This document shows positions 40,709 through 53,436 of a stretch of 64,000 bases of DNA, in pieces. Within the stretch, counting starts at the first letter, position 1, and each line of letters opens with the position of its first letter. Location of the stretch: NCBI GenBank assembly GCA_935421135.1, contig OW285192.1:11115501-11179500 (forward strand), read 5' to 3'. This stretch comes from Bugulina stolonifera (Eukaryota > Bryozoa > Gymnolaemata > Cheilostomatida > Bugulidae). Under the pieces are notes generated by a model. The model did not search any database. It had not been told where the DNA came from and saw only the letters and a list, made by a program, of their open reading frames with translations. A program made the translations under genes and the position numbers.

Positions 40709-43700
40709 TCACTCCTTGCCATTCTTAGGAATAAGATCAGCCAGCTCTTCAAAATTCACAGCATCAGCACAGATCAATATTCTGTCTAGTAGACCTATAT
40801 TAGGAAATTGATACCAGATAAATAAATGCTTCACGCTTACCACACATGAAACATGTTCAATGCCTACTGTCCTACCATAACAGAACAGCTATTAGTAGTT
40901 ACATGATTCTTGCCAAATTGGCATCACATTATATCAGAGTAAAATAAAGTACGATTTCGATAAGACATATATGTTGATATAGTTGATCACTCTGGATGTT
41001 ACCTATGAATTAAATCCATAACAGCTCTATAATAGACGACAGAAATCTACCAAGTAGCCTACATTCTCACACATATATACAAAACAACAAGCCTTAATTA
41101 AATCAAGCATCTCATTTTAACCGTGAAACCCATTTCTAATTGGAAAGCAGTTGTTACAGTTTGTGTGCACGAGTCCCATGAAAAGAGTTCATAATCATAA
41201 CCTACTTGATGGGTATGATGGATGAGCACCACACATAGAGTTGTGGCAATGTGCATCGTGGTATCCAGATTTCACTTTAATCTCCAACCTATAGATAAAA
41301 AAATCAATGCTACAACTCAACCTGCACCTATTCTATTGCAGGTAGACAGGCTAAGAAAGTTGTGGTTAAACAAACTGTTACTAAGAAATTAAATAAATGA
41401 CGTAGGCCTATAAACTTGCATAAGACTATTCAATGTTCTACATTATAATGTTTAATGACTAATTAACAGCCCTAATAAATTTAGATTTTTCCTTCCATAT
41501 CATCTTTCCTTTCAGTTATAGTTTAGCTTGAAACCATTCTAAGATTATGCTAAGCTGGTGTAGATCTTTGATTATAATGTATTTAGGCTATTAACTGCGC
41601 TATGCAATTAGATACTACAAAGCCTCGGAATCAAACTATAGACAGGAATGGACAAAGGAAAGTTCACATCGACATCTGCGAAACAAAGTCATAGTTTATA
41701 GATTTCTTAAATAAATTTCCTAGCAATATAAAGGTAGCCTATACTAACATTCAAAGTAATGCTGATAGGCCTATAGCACAATTACAATAATTATAATCAT
41801 AATAGGCCTATTACACTTATTATCACAAAAAAATTAATTTACAATCACAAATATTAATATTATAAAATAATTATATAAATATAATCAATCCAATGATAAA
41901 CATGTTCATGTTGATTAATAGTCTATGGAAATCACCTGAATTAATAAAATAATAGTTAGTAGGTATAGTCACTGATCTGATGAGTGAGTGTTTTTGATCT
42001 GTGACTATTGTAATAAACTGCTAGTGAGTCGCGATCACAACTTCACCTGATAGTATTACTATATTTACTACGTAGTAGTAGCCTATTACCATTACTATAG
42101 GTAGGTACAGCAGTGACAGTGGAGTGAGCAAAGTTAATTTAACTCAGCCTCAATCAATCAATCAATAACAGTACCGAGAGATTCCACTATAACTAGATAT
42201 ATATATAACTTTATTTAATGTGCAATATCAGTTTACAGTATGTATGAATGTGCTTATTAATTTTAAACAATGATACTTGCTATAACTTCTGGGCTAATTA
42301 AAATTATTATACTATTTATTATGGAGTAAATTTTTAATTTTACAACAACAATATTTCTACAATAACAATAATAATAGAATAAATAACTACTAATAAATAA
42401 GAATTGAATTTATTTCATTGTCTTTCCAGTTCCAACTCACAGCAACCGTACTGTATTCCTACTAACCACACTGTTAGTCCAGAGAAACCCAAAGTATACT
42501 CTTACAATTACATCAATGTTAACTATATGAGATTGTATAACTATTGTTCCAGGAATGCCATTAGTACAACTAGCTCCATGCTCATTTCTTGAAATAGACA
42601 GAATTGTCCGCGTGCTATTGAAAGTCCTTTATGGGTAGATAATTCTGTACAATAAGCCTATCATGTTAGCGATTAGAGATTTTAATACCCAATAACATGC
42701 GGCTTTATTTTGATTAACCAATCAACGCATTCACAGATTTTCTACTGATATACGCTGCCGCGCTAGTCGGTTACTAGTATTATTTGGTCGAGTAAACATT
42801 CATTCTTATTTCTCTGCAAAGTCCTATTTTACAAAGAGATTTTTAAAATCATTATCATTATGGAAAAGCAGAGATGTTACTAAACAGTTTAGATATAAAT
42901 TCAAAACATTTTACACAAATAGTATTTGTAAATAACAGCGTTGAAAAGTTTTATGTTTTATATATAATTGTAATGGTAACTAATGTAAACAAACGGACGA
43001 AATCCCCATCGCATCATGGCCGCCCGTGGGGAAAACTGGCATCAAGTGACCAATCGGCGTTTAATAGCGGAAAATTTTTGAGTTCCTGCTCTATGGGGTG
43101 TTACCTCTATGGGTGAAACACTATACATGTCTATACACGATTCTTTAGTTTTCGCTTTTTACTCCGTTTAAACAACGGACTGATAATTTCAATTACACAG
43201 CACATTCCCGGTACTCTAGAAGGCGTATTTTATAGTTAGTAGTGCAGACGGCTTTCACTTTGCAGCAATACTTACTTTCACTTTCTATAGAATTAACAAT
43301 ATTAGTAATTTAATATAGAACAGAACCTCAACAAATGAGTAGTTTATGGGCTTCCTCTCGGCATAGCACTTTTCTTTCATGTGTTGAACGTGGACACATC
43401 ATTATCAATAAAAGGTGGTGGTAACAATACAAACCGCTGCATATGAATGCCAAGTATGCCTTAGCTTGTTTTATTTTATTAATATAAATAAATATAAATA
43501 TTGATATTCTCAATTCATTTTTTTTTATGAATTTATTCTGTAAGACTTAGACTAGCTGGGAAATTGCCTGAGGCTAATAGTAATCATAGTTATAGTGATA
43601 GTCATAGGGATTCTCAATCCAGATTTTAACATTTTAATTTTGATACCTGCTCAATTTGCACACCCAGCCCAAATGCTGAACCTTTCTGATTTTTGCTGGA

Positions 43701-43746
43701 AGTGCTTGACAACTGCATGCGCAAGGGTATCACTATCACTTTCCAT
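40709..43746 (-). CDS. Possible small hypothetical protein, 3 exons, 83 aa
   Basis: Exons 43664-43746, 41206-41288 and 40709-40794 join in phases 2 and 1 and give an 83-residue frame from an ATG to a TGA. Exon 2 has a strong polypyrimidine acceptor (TTTTTTTATCTATAG), and exon 3 reads as a natural C-terminus (LDRILICADAV, then FEELADLIPKNGKE). Exon 1 has a weak donor (GTGTGC), so it is the least certain part. Exon 2 holds a His/Cys cluster (YHDAHCHNSMCGAHP). I do not recognise the family. The right copy of the inverted repeat lies in intron 1. Confidence 0.35.
42970..43128 (-). repeat. Inverted dispersed repeat, right copy
   Basis: Partner of 40010-40135 in opposite orientation, with the same ordered blocks and a few indels. 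Both copies read inward, which would fit terminal repeats of a 3.1-kb element, but no transposase frame is seen between them. Confidence 0.65.
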
Positions 43747-46700
43747 CTTTATGCAACTACTGAAGTGCTATTGTATCCGGCTGGGTAGCAGGGTGCAGCC
43801 GTACAACATACACGAGAGTACTAGCACTCAAGCAAAGCCAATCACCACCAGGCAGATGCTACTGTTCCACTTCCTGTACTTATGCCTAGCCCTATCAGTG
43901 TTGAATTCTAGAGGGAGAATAACCTCACACTTTTTACCTGAGTGTTGCGTTGCGAACAGAGAGTGTACATCGGCATCAGTAGAAGGGGTGAGTGGCAGAA
44001 TTCCACATCAGTCGACTGTGGCATGGCTACGAACTAGACTGAGGACTGCATGGGTTCTATATCGGCTCTCTAAAGCGTAATAAGAGTTATAGGTTTTAGT
44101 TGCAATCTCAGATGACCCTCGGACTGTATCTGGAATTCAAGTCCCGAGTAAGAAACTTTTGTATATACTTTTAGCTGTAAAAAGTACAAGGTGGCTTACA
44201 CATATATGGAGTAACAGAACTTATTCCATTAGCAGCCCTCAAGCAACTGAAAATTATAATGAATTAGATCTCCTTATATACTAAAAATACTCTTCATCAG
44301 CTAAAAATATATCATAGCATGCTTCAAACCAACTTCGAACGTGCTTCATTATCAGAGACCATTCATACTGCAAAGGACTGGAATGCTCTCCCTGCTAGTA
44401 GTCTAATACTTATCCCTCTAGCGTTTAGCCCCAAAACTGTGAGATTGCCTCTTATTATTGCAGACTATAAATTTTAAGCAACCTACGAGAAAACAGGTTT
44501 CTCTAGTCACAGCTGGGGGCTGGCGCTGGAGACTAGGACAACTGAAGGTATGGATTGTGCCATGTACACGTGCAACTTTGGTTTGGATCTGAGCATAAAA
44601 ATTCATTACACATGTATATGTGATAGCCGTCAAAAAATCCTCGGGGTGGTATAGAAGTTATATAATGCAATTGTAATTGCTTCACTAAGAATAATGCAAG
44701 GTAGCTAGAGCACACATCTTAAAAGACTAAACCATCAAGAATATCATATATATGTTACATGTAGATCCTAGTGGACATGTACGGTTAACACTGAAGAGTA
44801 TACGTTTGAACACCGTTGAAGATATATAACAGTGTGCAAGATAATGATTTTACTAGGGGTATCGAAAACTGAGTTAATGCTGACAGTTCTCGGTAGTAAG
44901 CTGATGTAGTATACCTATGATGATACTCACACTAAAGTAAGGTGTCCTCTAGCAACAAATCTGGTAGTCAAATTTTTGTGATCTTGCATGACCTCATAAT
45001 ACGCTGCCGATGGAATGTTGTGTTGCTCCTGATCTCCAAGAATTTTCATTGAAAGGGTGTGTCAATGACTTTTGAATGAGCCTGCAAGAAACTGAAGACC
45101 TAGTTCAGATCTGAAGAAGAATAGTAAATTTCATTTCATCCCTCCTGTTCTTAGCAGCTGCTTGTTTATTATTATCTATCATCTGTAGGCTATACTGAAA
45201 CTTTTTTTCATTAATTTATAATAATCATTATTATCATGAAACCTACGCAATTTTCCGACTCGTGCATCCTTCCTGTTTAATATTAGCCCGATCTTTAAGA
45301 GGTCTCATGCAAAGAAAGATAACGGAAGAGAAAATAGGTGACTTGGTGCTAGCACAAGGTGATACCTTTACGTATGAGAATGGATTTATATTATAGTTCT
45401 TAGAGGTAGTTCAAACTCCAAGCACCAATGAAACTTATATTACATATTATGATATGATTGGATAGAGGCTTGCAGTTGCAAACAAATTAAAAAGTTCAAG
45501 ATTATTTTGTTTCTTCTTTCTAACTGTGTTTGTTTGGAAATTCGATTCCTGTATGTGAATTCTCAGGTTGACCATTGTAAGAGTTATCTTCTCTACTAAA
45601 ACCTATCAGTTTCAATTTGGCATCATTTAATACCTGAGAATCGCCCCCACCATTTGTTACTGGTAATAATCCTTTTTAGAGTAGCACAGGATATTGGGGG
45701 TCTGCAAAAAACTGTTGAAGGGTATTTTCTTGTAGACCCGAATATGTCATTGCTGAAACAAATCAAAGTAGGGGCAATTCATATTTTCTTCCCCATCTGC
45801 CTATTTCTTTGCTCTAGTGCAAAGAATTATTATATAAAAAGGCATCTGCAACAAGATCATTTGATAAATTTATCATTCCAATTCTGTAGCAATTGAAAAC
45901 AAATAATTCTCCAAAGTTACTCTTCAATCGTTCAACTCACAAGTATAAATAATTAATAACGCTGATTTTTTATTGTTTGACCAGTAGCTCTCAGAGCAGT
46001 ATGTGGCTTATAGAAATTGTAAATACATGCATGTAAGAAAGGAAGGTCTCTCACCATCCTGTATTCCCCTATTAATAATATAATTACTGCTTGGTTATAC
46101 TACATGAACTGACAGCAACAATGATAGCTAATGTGGGCCATGAGTATTCATTAAATCTACATTGTAGTGGTGAATATCATATTCACAATGTACACTAAAA
46201 TCTGCATATATACCCTTACAAATAGCATTTCCAATACAATTGGTTATTGTGTGAGGATTGTGTGCAGACACAATAATAATATATAGCAAGTTAGTGTGTC
46301 ACTAGAAAACAATGCATTGGAGGACTACTATTACTGTAGTAATGTGATTGTGCTAGGGTGACATGTATGCTATGATTTACATTGTACTGCTAGACTCTGT
46401 CTGAGCGTGTAGTGTGTAGAGTCAAGGCATATCGTTGGATTATATACATGTGGTACACATCAAACTATGTAAGTACAACTACTATTAGGCTAATATTTAG
46501 AAGTCAGAGAGTGGTATCGTTTGGAGATAGTGTTGTATTTTGAGGCCTAGTTCATCCTCATTAGCAGCTTCAACTGATGTCACATGCAAGGAAGCTATAT
46601 CTATTTTTTTGTAATTTTATCCTACGGTCTAAGTGCAAAGCTCAGTCTTCATTATTACTCGTCCCTTTTCCAGTGATTCGCTTTTCCTTTTTACCTTTGA

Positions 46701-48671
46701 TGAGTTTTGGTTTTCAACCAAATACTTGAAATTTTGCCATCAACTCTTGAAATGGGGAATTGTGAGAATGTAAAATATTGTGGGTTTCAGAGCTACATTA
46801 GGTGAATATCGCTACGTACTGTAGAGGTTTCTCACTGCTTCTTTCACATAATTTTCCAAAACTTTTTCCTAATGGTGTAGCCTACTATAACCCACTTTTA
46901 AAGCACCCGGACATCTCAATGTACATGTATTCTGATCTGCTTACATGTACATCAAGTTGTGCAATATTTCACCTAACAGATAAATATGAACTAGGCTGTT
47001 GTAAGCATGGTGTGTGTGTGTGTGTAACATGTACACATACATACCCTGCTTCATGTACCCTCCTAGTCCTACAATATTGTTGATAGAACAATTCTAGCAG
47101 GCCTAGCGGTCTAGACCAGTTTACAGTATCTGACAATCATTATATTACAGCACAATTTACTTTGAGTGACATTACAAGGTAACTGGCCAGCCACAGTTAA
47201 TAATACTTGATATCTTTATGGCCATAACTATTAATTTGATATCTAATACACAAGTCATAATGACTTGTAAGGAATACTTGAGGCAAGGAATCCATGTAAT
47301 AGCCTATCCGTTTAGCACTCTATCTACATTCATATATCATACATTATGCTCTCCTCATCTCCTGTATATAAATGTAATGCTGTTGAAGTCACTCTGTTGC
47401 CTAGGGAACATGATGTTACATGTTATATTCATGTACATATAATATGAGCCAGGCAGAATAATATAAAACAGGTATAGGCTATATTTAAAATGCTATTCCC
47501 CATAAATCAACATGTGACTACGATATTTATCTAGTTCCTCTGGGTATCTCAAACCAAATGATCCATTGGTTGATATTACTTGCACTCATTTGAGATATAT
47601 CTTGGCAAGTCTACGGCTCTTATCACAAATTGAGATTATGACGAAAAATTAACATTGAGCGTAATATTTATTACATAGCAGTAGAACGTGCCCATTCAAG
47701 AGCCCGATAGGTTAGTAGCATGTGGGCAGTAATAGGATGTTTCTACTATGGTAAAACCACTAGAAATAGAAAAGTGAATCCATAAGTGAACCCAAACCAG
47801 ATATTTTAAAGAAAGTCATTTCTTTTGAAACATCCATCTTGTTCCCATAGCAACCATTTTTTGTTATTGACAGAAAAATAACTTATAACCAATTGATAAG
47901 GACACAGCTATTAATTTGTTGGCTAGCATTAATCCCTGCATGGAACTGTAGTGTTCGACTTGTCTCATTAATCCTAATCAAATGCCAAAATAATACTAGC
48001 TGATAATGGCAGGACTACTACTATGCTGTAGTAGGCTTACAGTATAGGGCTATGGTTGAAGCTGACACTAAACTATGCTCTTGTATGGCAATTCATATTC
48101 AAACACATCTTAAAGCAATTTCTTTTCATGGTCTTCCCACTGCATTCCTTTATAGCATAAGTAATACCAGTCAGTTGATGTTGCATATCCACTTTCAATC
48201 TCCATTATTACTAATTGCCATTCAGCTTCATCTGTGGGACTAGCACTTCCTTTATAACCCTAGTATTACATATTTTATTGTAGTCAAGTCATTCCAGTCA
48301 GCATCATTGCAGATATGTAATTAAAATGATTGATTGTCACACTAATAGTATTACTAATCAATAGGCTAAGCATATGGTTTATTAAGTTCAATGTCTCAAA
48401 TTACTGGTGCATGTGATATGCTCTCTGCTGACTACAAGTGCTGCTTCAAACCCTCAGTTAGTCTAATCATTCAAGCTTCCTTTTAATTCACTGCATACAT
48501 AAAAAGTACTTCCATACGAGACTCTATATCCTACCAGTTACCACACCGGATTTATCATAAATCCAACACACCCTATTCAATACTCTATAAAATATGCATT
48601 GTAAACTCATTTGCTCAAATAGCCAGTGTGACATTGAGTGTAGCCTGTATGTACATGTATATGTATGTACA

Positions 48672-48722
48672 ACATACATCATGTGCTTGTAACTTTGGCA
48701 AGTTACAAACACATGATGTATG
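48672..48722. repeat. Hairpin with about 22-bp interrupted arms
   Basis: The arms CATACATCATGTG/CACATGATGTATG continue as TTGTAACTT/AAGTTACAA around a short TGGC-type loop. No coding or regulatory role can be inferred. Confidence 0.6.
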
Positions 48723-49035
48723 CCTTGCATGCATACAAATTTTAGGACCCTCCTGCCCTATATAATTATATTATATGACCTGTTCACCCACACAGCACTT
48801 GAGATCCGTTTTATTAGATTAGATATCAGCTGACTAATTAATACAGGTTTTACATTATAATACATTTCCAACCTGGCTACAATTTAACTTTTATGAATAA
48901 TGATTATCTCTCCAACCATCTACATGTATCTACAGACGAAATGCCCACCTTGGCACCGTATTATGTATATTGAAATGTTGTTTACAGAGTTTGTAAACCG
49001 ACTCACTCAATACATACTATTGTTTTGTGGAATGT

Positions 49036-49316
49036 GCGACTGTTCGAAAGAGACAGTTCAGAACAGGACGTTTCGAAAGTGGACAGTTCAACACTGGACA
49101 GTTCGAAACACCTAACCCCAAACCCCAACCACCAAATTTCAACTAATTTTCATTTGCAATGTTATTTATTTAACTTAATCATGTTGAATTAACTAAAGTT
49201 AATTATCTGTGAGTTTTGTTCTTCTAAATGTAATTTGCACAGTTTCGAACTGTCTAGTTTAGAACTATCCGGTTGTGAAACGTCCTGTTTCGAACTGTCT
49301 TTTTCGAAATGTCCCT
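49036..49316. mobile_element. MITE-like element with about 75-bp inverted ends
   Basis: Left blocks AGACAGTTCAGAACAGGACG, GGACAGTTC and GACAGTTCGAAAC recur inverted at the right end (GTTTCGAACTGTC, AACGTCCTGTTTCGAACTG). The GTTCGAAA motif is repeated within each arm. The centre (about 49115-49230) is AT-rich and non-coding. Confidence 0.65.
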
Positions 49317-50694
49317 TTACCTATGTTGTGTGTTAGAACAGATTTGATGTGTTAGATAAGTGTCGTATATAAAGCGGCACTTTACTGGAAGTCTATGCAG
49401 ACTTGTTTTAATCTTCATCTCATTAGGCCTACACAAAGATTAGAAAAATAGTTGGTCACTACCAGGGAGATTGGTAGTTACCTTCAGAAAACATGTCCTC
49501 TAAATAGGCTTATAGTTATTGATTGATTTCCACCTTCATCAGTAATGAATTTATGCTATAAGATAGCACCCTCTGTGTGATAGAGGATTTGAGGAGCCAT
49601 TGGTAAGACAATGTTTCCATACTTCACCTCAAATGGCTATTATCACATGTAAATGGCAAGTGTTGACATGCATTTTAGCTTCAATACATGCTTGTCATCT
49701 ATTACAGCACTGTCCAGATTTTCTATAAGAATTATGCTGAGAGTCAAACAACAACCAGTACAAATATCTACATTGTAGCTACCTTGAGCCTTATAAAAGT
49801 AACCATGGAAACACTTGGGTGTTAGGCCTACACTTTTTGTTAGTGTGAAACTTCAGGATATACAATTGAGTTTGTACATGTTTTATGAAAGTGATTCTGG
49901 TTGTGATCACCTTAGTTATTAGTTCATTTTCTTTCCCATCTATGAAAATGAACATTTCAACACCCATGAAACTATCAATTACAAGTTTGTTATAAATGTA
50001 GCTCTTTCCTCTGAATGATCAATACAGTTTGGAAAACCAATATATGATGTTTTCAATTCAAAAGAAATAATTAACCTGACATATATCATTAGAGGGAAGT
50101 AAGATGACAGGATAATTATAATAGAAACTGGTTAGTACAGCTAGTAAAAGTTTAGTAGTGTACTCAAACATTGTGTACACTGTGGGTAAAATGTACCAAA
50201 TCATGTTTACATTTCATATCAGCCTTGTAAATAGCAAGAGGGCTTCAGGTACAGAGTAGAGGGTGAATGCACTGCTCTATGTAATATAGGCTACTCTAGA
50301 GTCTAGTGTGTATGACACTGTAAAATAGGCTACATCATAGCCACCATGCTAAAATTGTCCATGCAAAGACCTCCACGGCCTCCTTTAATTTGAAAGTGTT
50401 ACCAAATATTATTGGAGACCACAGTTTGGAATCTTTTATTACCCATTTTATTTAAAAATATATACACCTACAGAGTAATACGCCACACACTGACTGCCCG
50501 TAGTGTTATTTTTGGCTGATGCTAAGGATTTATGTTTGCAGTCTAAACCATTATATACATGTTGGTAATAAAAGTGACAAATTTGTAATAAAATCGCCAC
50601 AGATTATTACTAAATGAAGTTAGTAGACTTTCCTAACCTATAATATACATTGTAGTTGACTTTCTAACTTATAACAGCTCACAACTGTTAGTAG

Positions 50695-50760
50695 GATAGT
50701 AGCCCTGGTCAGGGGCTGATAGCCCAGAGTTGGAACAGGTTCAATCCCTTACAGTACTTA
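50695..50760 (+). mobile_element. tRNA-like / SINE relic
   Basis: TAGCCCTGGTCAGGGG resembles box A and GGTTCAATCCC matches box B, about 37 nt apart. No acceptor stem could be drawn, so this is at best a decayed SINE head. Confidence 0.3.
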
Positions 50761-53368
50761 GTGCAATGTCTAAATAGGCATGTTAGACTAATACAAGTTA
50801 ACATCTTTGAGCCCATCGTTAGGTAAATTGATGGGTTTTCGATTCCAGTCATGTGCTATCATATAGGAAATGATGCCGATGTCTCTACTCCCTAAGCAGC
50901 AAACCTTGAGCATTTATGATATACATTGATGCGCATGGGTGTTATATATGTACAACGCTTGTGGATATCATATAAATTCATTATGCATGTAGGTGTAAAA
51001 TTTAATTCAAATTGCAATTATCATTATTATAAATTCGAACTAATTGAATTGTTTTACTCTCCAATGTACTAATTATCCATATAGCCTACTTAACCCATAG
51101 AAGATAGACTCTTTCATAATTCTATAACAATTTATTCATTATATTCCTCAAGACAGGATATTTAATAGTATCATTTCCTATCCATTCTACATACATTCAA
51201 TTGGGCTGTCAGATATTGTCATGTAAATATCATTGTGTATAATCAACTAATAATAATAATGTTATAAACTTATTATTGTTTACTATAGCAAGCTGTACAT
51301 AGACTTTAGCTAACCAAGAAAATTCACTTGCTAACAATGTAAATAAAATATTATCACCACATTATATAGTTAAAAGGAAGCAGGGGCTGTATACTCTTTT
51401 GTAGCCTGGGTGAAGTTTTGAACTGTCTGTGCAGCAGATTACAGTTCACAACTGGTAAGAGTATAGTTCACCAACTGGCTGCTAGCAAAATGGTGGATGG
51501 AGGTTTTGAATTTGAAACATTCACATGTCATTTGCCGAGTAGCCGATAAGCTATAAAACTTCACAAATTCATCATTCACTAGCTACCGGTCTACCACTGA
51601 AGCAAGATTATCAAGTATACACCCCCAGAAACAGTAGTTGTATCAAGTTTTATATTGCAACTGTAGTGTACTTGTACCAACTCTTATATAATGTTGCTAG
51701 CATCATATCAGACAGCATATAGTAGTTGAAGGTTGTCATAATATTATATTAGGTTAACTTATCTGATTTAACTCACAGTGCAGTATATCAATATATAGTA
51801 TTACAATATATTACAATAAGTATAACTTGTGTGTCTTGAGCAAACAGGGTGCATGATAAGATAAAATCTCTTTTGGTTGAAAAAAGTAGAAGCCAAGTTG
51901 TTATTGCATTGCCGCCATTCAGACAAAGTATAAAAAAATATAGTAAGATAATATAGCCATTTACATGGCATATCTAGTGTCTACCTCATCATAGTCCAGT
52001 GTTATACATGTAGGTGCTTGTGACTCAATAAACAATGGGGAAGTTGGAAGTCCCAGTGTATGCAGTTACGAAAAATGGGCTACATTAGTCTGCATTCTCT
52101 GTCAGCTAGTCTCTGCCATTACTTCTGTTGACACAGTTATTTTCTGTTTTTGAAGCTACATGTACTGCGTATGGGTATAATGAGGTGTGGCTCCATGAGA
52201 GGCTCTTTGGCCCAAACGGTGTGCTGTTCAGGTTTTCCAAACAAAGGCCTACGGCATGTTTTACTTCAGTTGTGAAACACTTGAAGAGACTCAAACGCCA
52301 TGTCATTCACCCCGAACAGCCTCTCATGGAACTGTGTCTCAACTAGACAATTTTCAATATAGCCTACTCGTTTATGTACCAGGTCAGTTTTCAGACTCGA
52401 CTAAATCACAGCAACCTGTTCAACTATGTAGATGTAGATTACTTATTCTTGTTAGTTGCCTGCTCAGATTTGTATGCTTGTGTGGTGGTTTTGAGTTCTA
52501 CGTTTTCTGCTTATAGACGGAGTCGACTAGAAACCTCTAGTTATGTTGTAATCATCAACTATTTTGGTACATTCAGTCTAATTAATCTACTCTCCAAGTA
52601 TCCAGTGTTATATTATACCTAGTAGGTGACATAATCATGTTCAAAGCATTCAACACCCAGCTCTCTGTCACAAGTATTTTATGCCTTGCTAGTGTTATGT
52701 AAAGCAAATTTCTTGTTGAATTATTCACTGAAATAATACACAGCTGTTAGTTTTAGCAACATTAGTTCATTCTCCTTCCCTTAAACTTCTAATTATATAT
52801 CTCAAACTTGAAAGGAATAACATATTTTAGTTTTCATTCATTTTGTTGCTAATTCATAACATTTGTTGTCTTTGCACTATACAGCCTTTACAAGCTGAAC
52901 TAGATTACTTGGGTAATGATGTTTGTCTTTGATTAGTCTTTCAGTGCAAAAATTGTCCACATTATTGTCTGTAATTTGAATGTAGTGATTAGCTTTGGTT
53001 TGACAATGCACATGCACATTGTGTTGCTATGATTGTGTAAAATATACAATGCATGTGTATGTAGTAGAAGTAGACATAAATAAATGAAGAGCTCATGGAT
53101 CTACACTGTATTGTGCAATCTACAATGGACCTTTAGCATCCAAATTTTAACTTTTAAGTAAGCCTACAGCAAATCCTTTGGTGAGCAAAATAATAGCTTT
53201 GTCCACGGGCTATGTGGACCTATAAGGGAGGGGGAATCCTATCCCTAGGTTGGGAATTACTTCTTCAGAAGGTAACTAGGTTTTCATCAAAGGTAAACTA
53301 TACTATATTATTGTCAGTAGATATACAACTGACACTAACTAACATCTAAAATATGCTTCCTGTTTTAG

Positions 53369-53434
53369 TCATCCCCTACTGATAGTATTACCAATCGCCT
53401 CAGACTCCCACCAATGATCAATAAAAGAGAATCG
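53369..53434 (+). CDS. Alternative upstream exon of the right-hand gene
   Basis: A CTTCCTGTTTTAG acceptor opens a 22-codon frame (SSPTDSITNRLRLPPMINK) that ends in phase 0 at a GTATGT donor. It can splice straight to the phase-0 exon at 54317. The ATG proposed as start at 53437 lies inside this donor, so the two 5' forms exclude each other. Confidence 0.45.
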
Positions 53435-53436
53435 GT

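Larger units (their letters stand above)
43747..53368. other. Gene-poor 9.6-kb stretch
   Basis: No gene is supported on either strand. Open frames of 60-161 codons (the longest 43595-44080, plus) lack domains, splice logic or compositional support. The stretch is AT-rich with scattered TACATGTA-type palindromes. Separately listed items are a MITE-like element at 49036-49316, a hairpin at 48672-48722 and a tRNA-like relic at 50695-50760. A short ATG frame at 51490 (17 codons, ending at TAA) could be an upstream exon of the right-hand gene but has only a weak donor. Confidence 0.45.

Noticed and set aside
43595..44080. 161-codon plus-strand frame
   Set aside because: No domain, no Kozak-like or splice context; it overlaps the better-supported antisense small-gene exon only in part, and I see no reason to prefer it.
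52106..52346. Overlapping frames on both strands near 52.2 kb
   Set aside because: The region has imperfect inverted repeats (CCATGAGAGGCT / AGCCTCTCATGG), which explain the paired frames; no gene signal.
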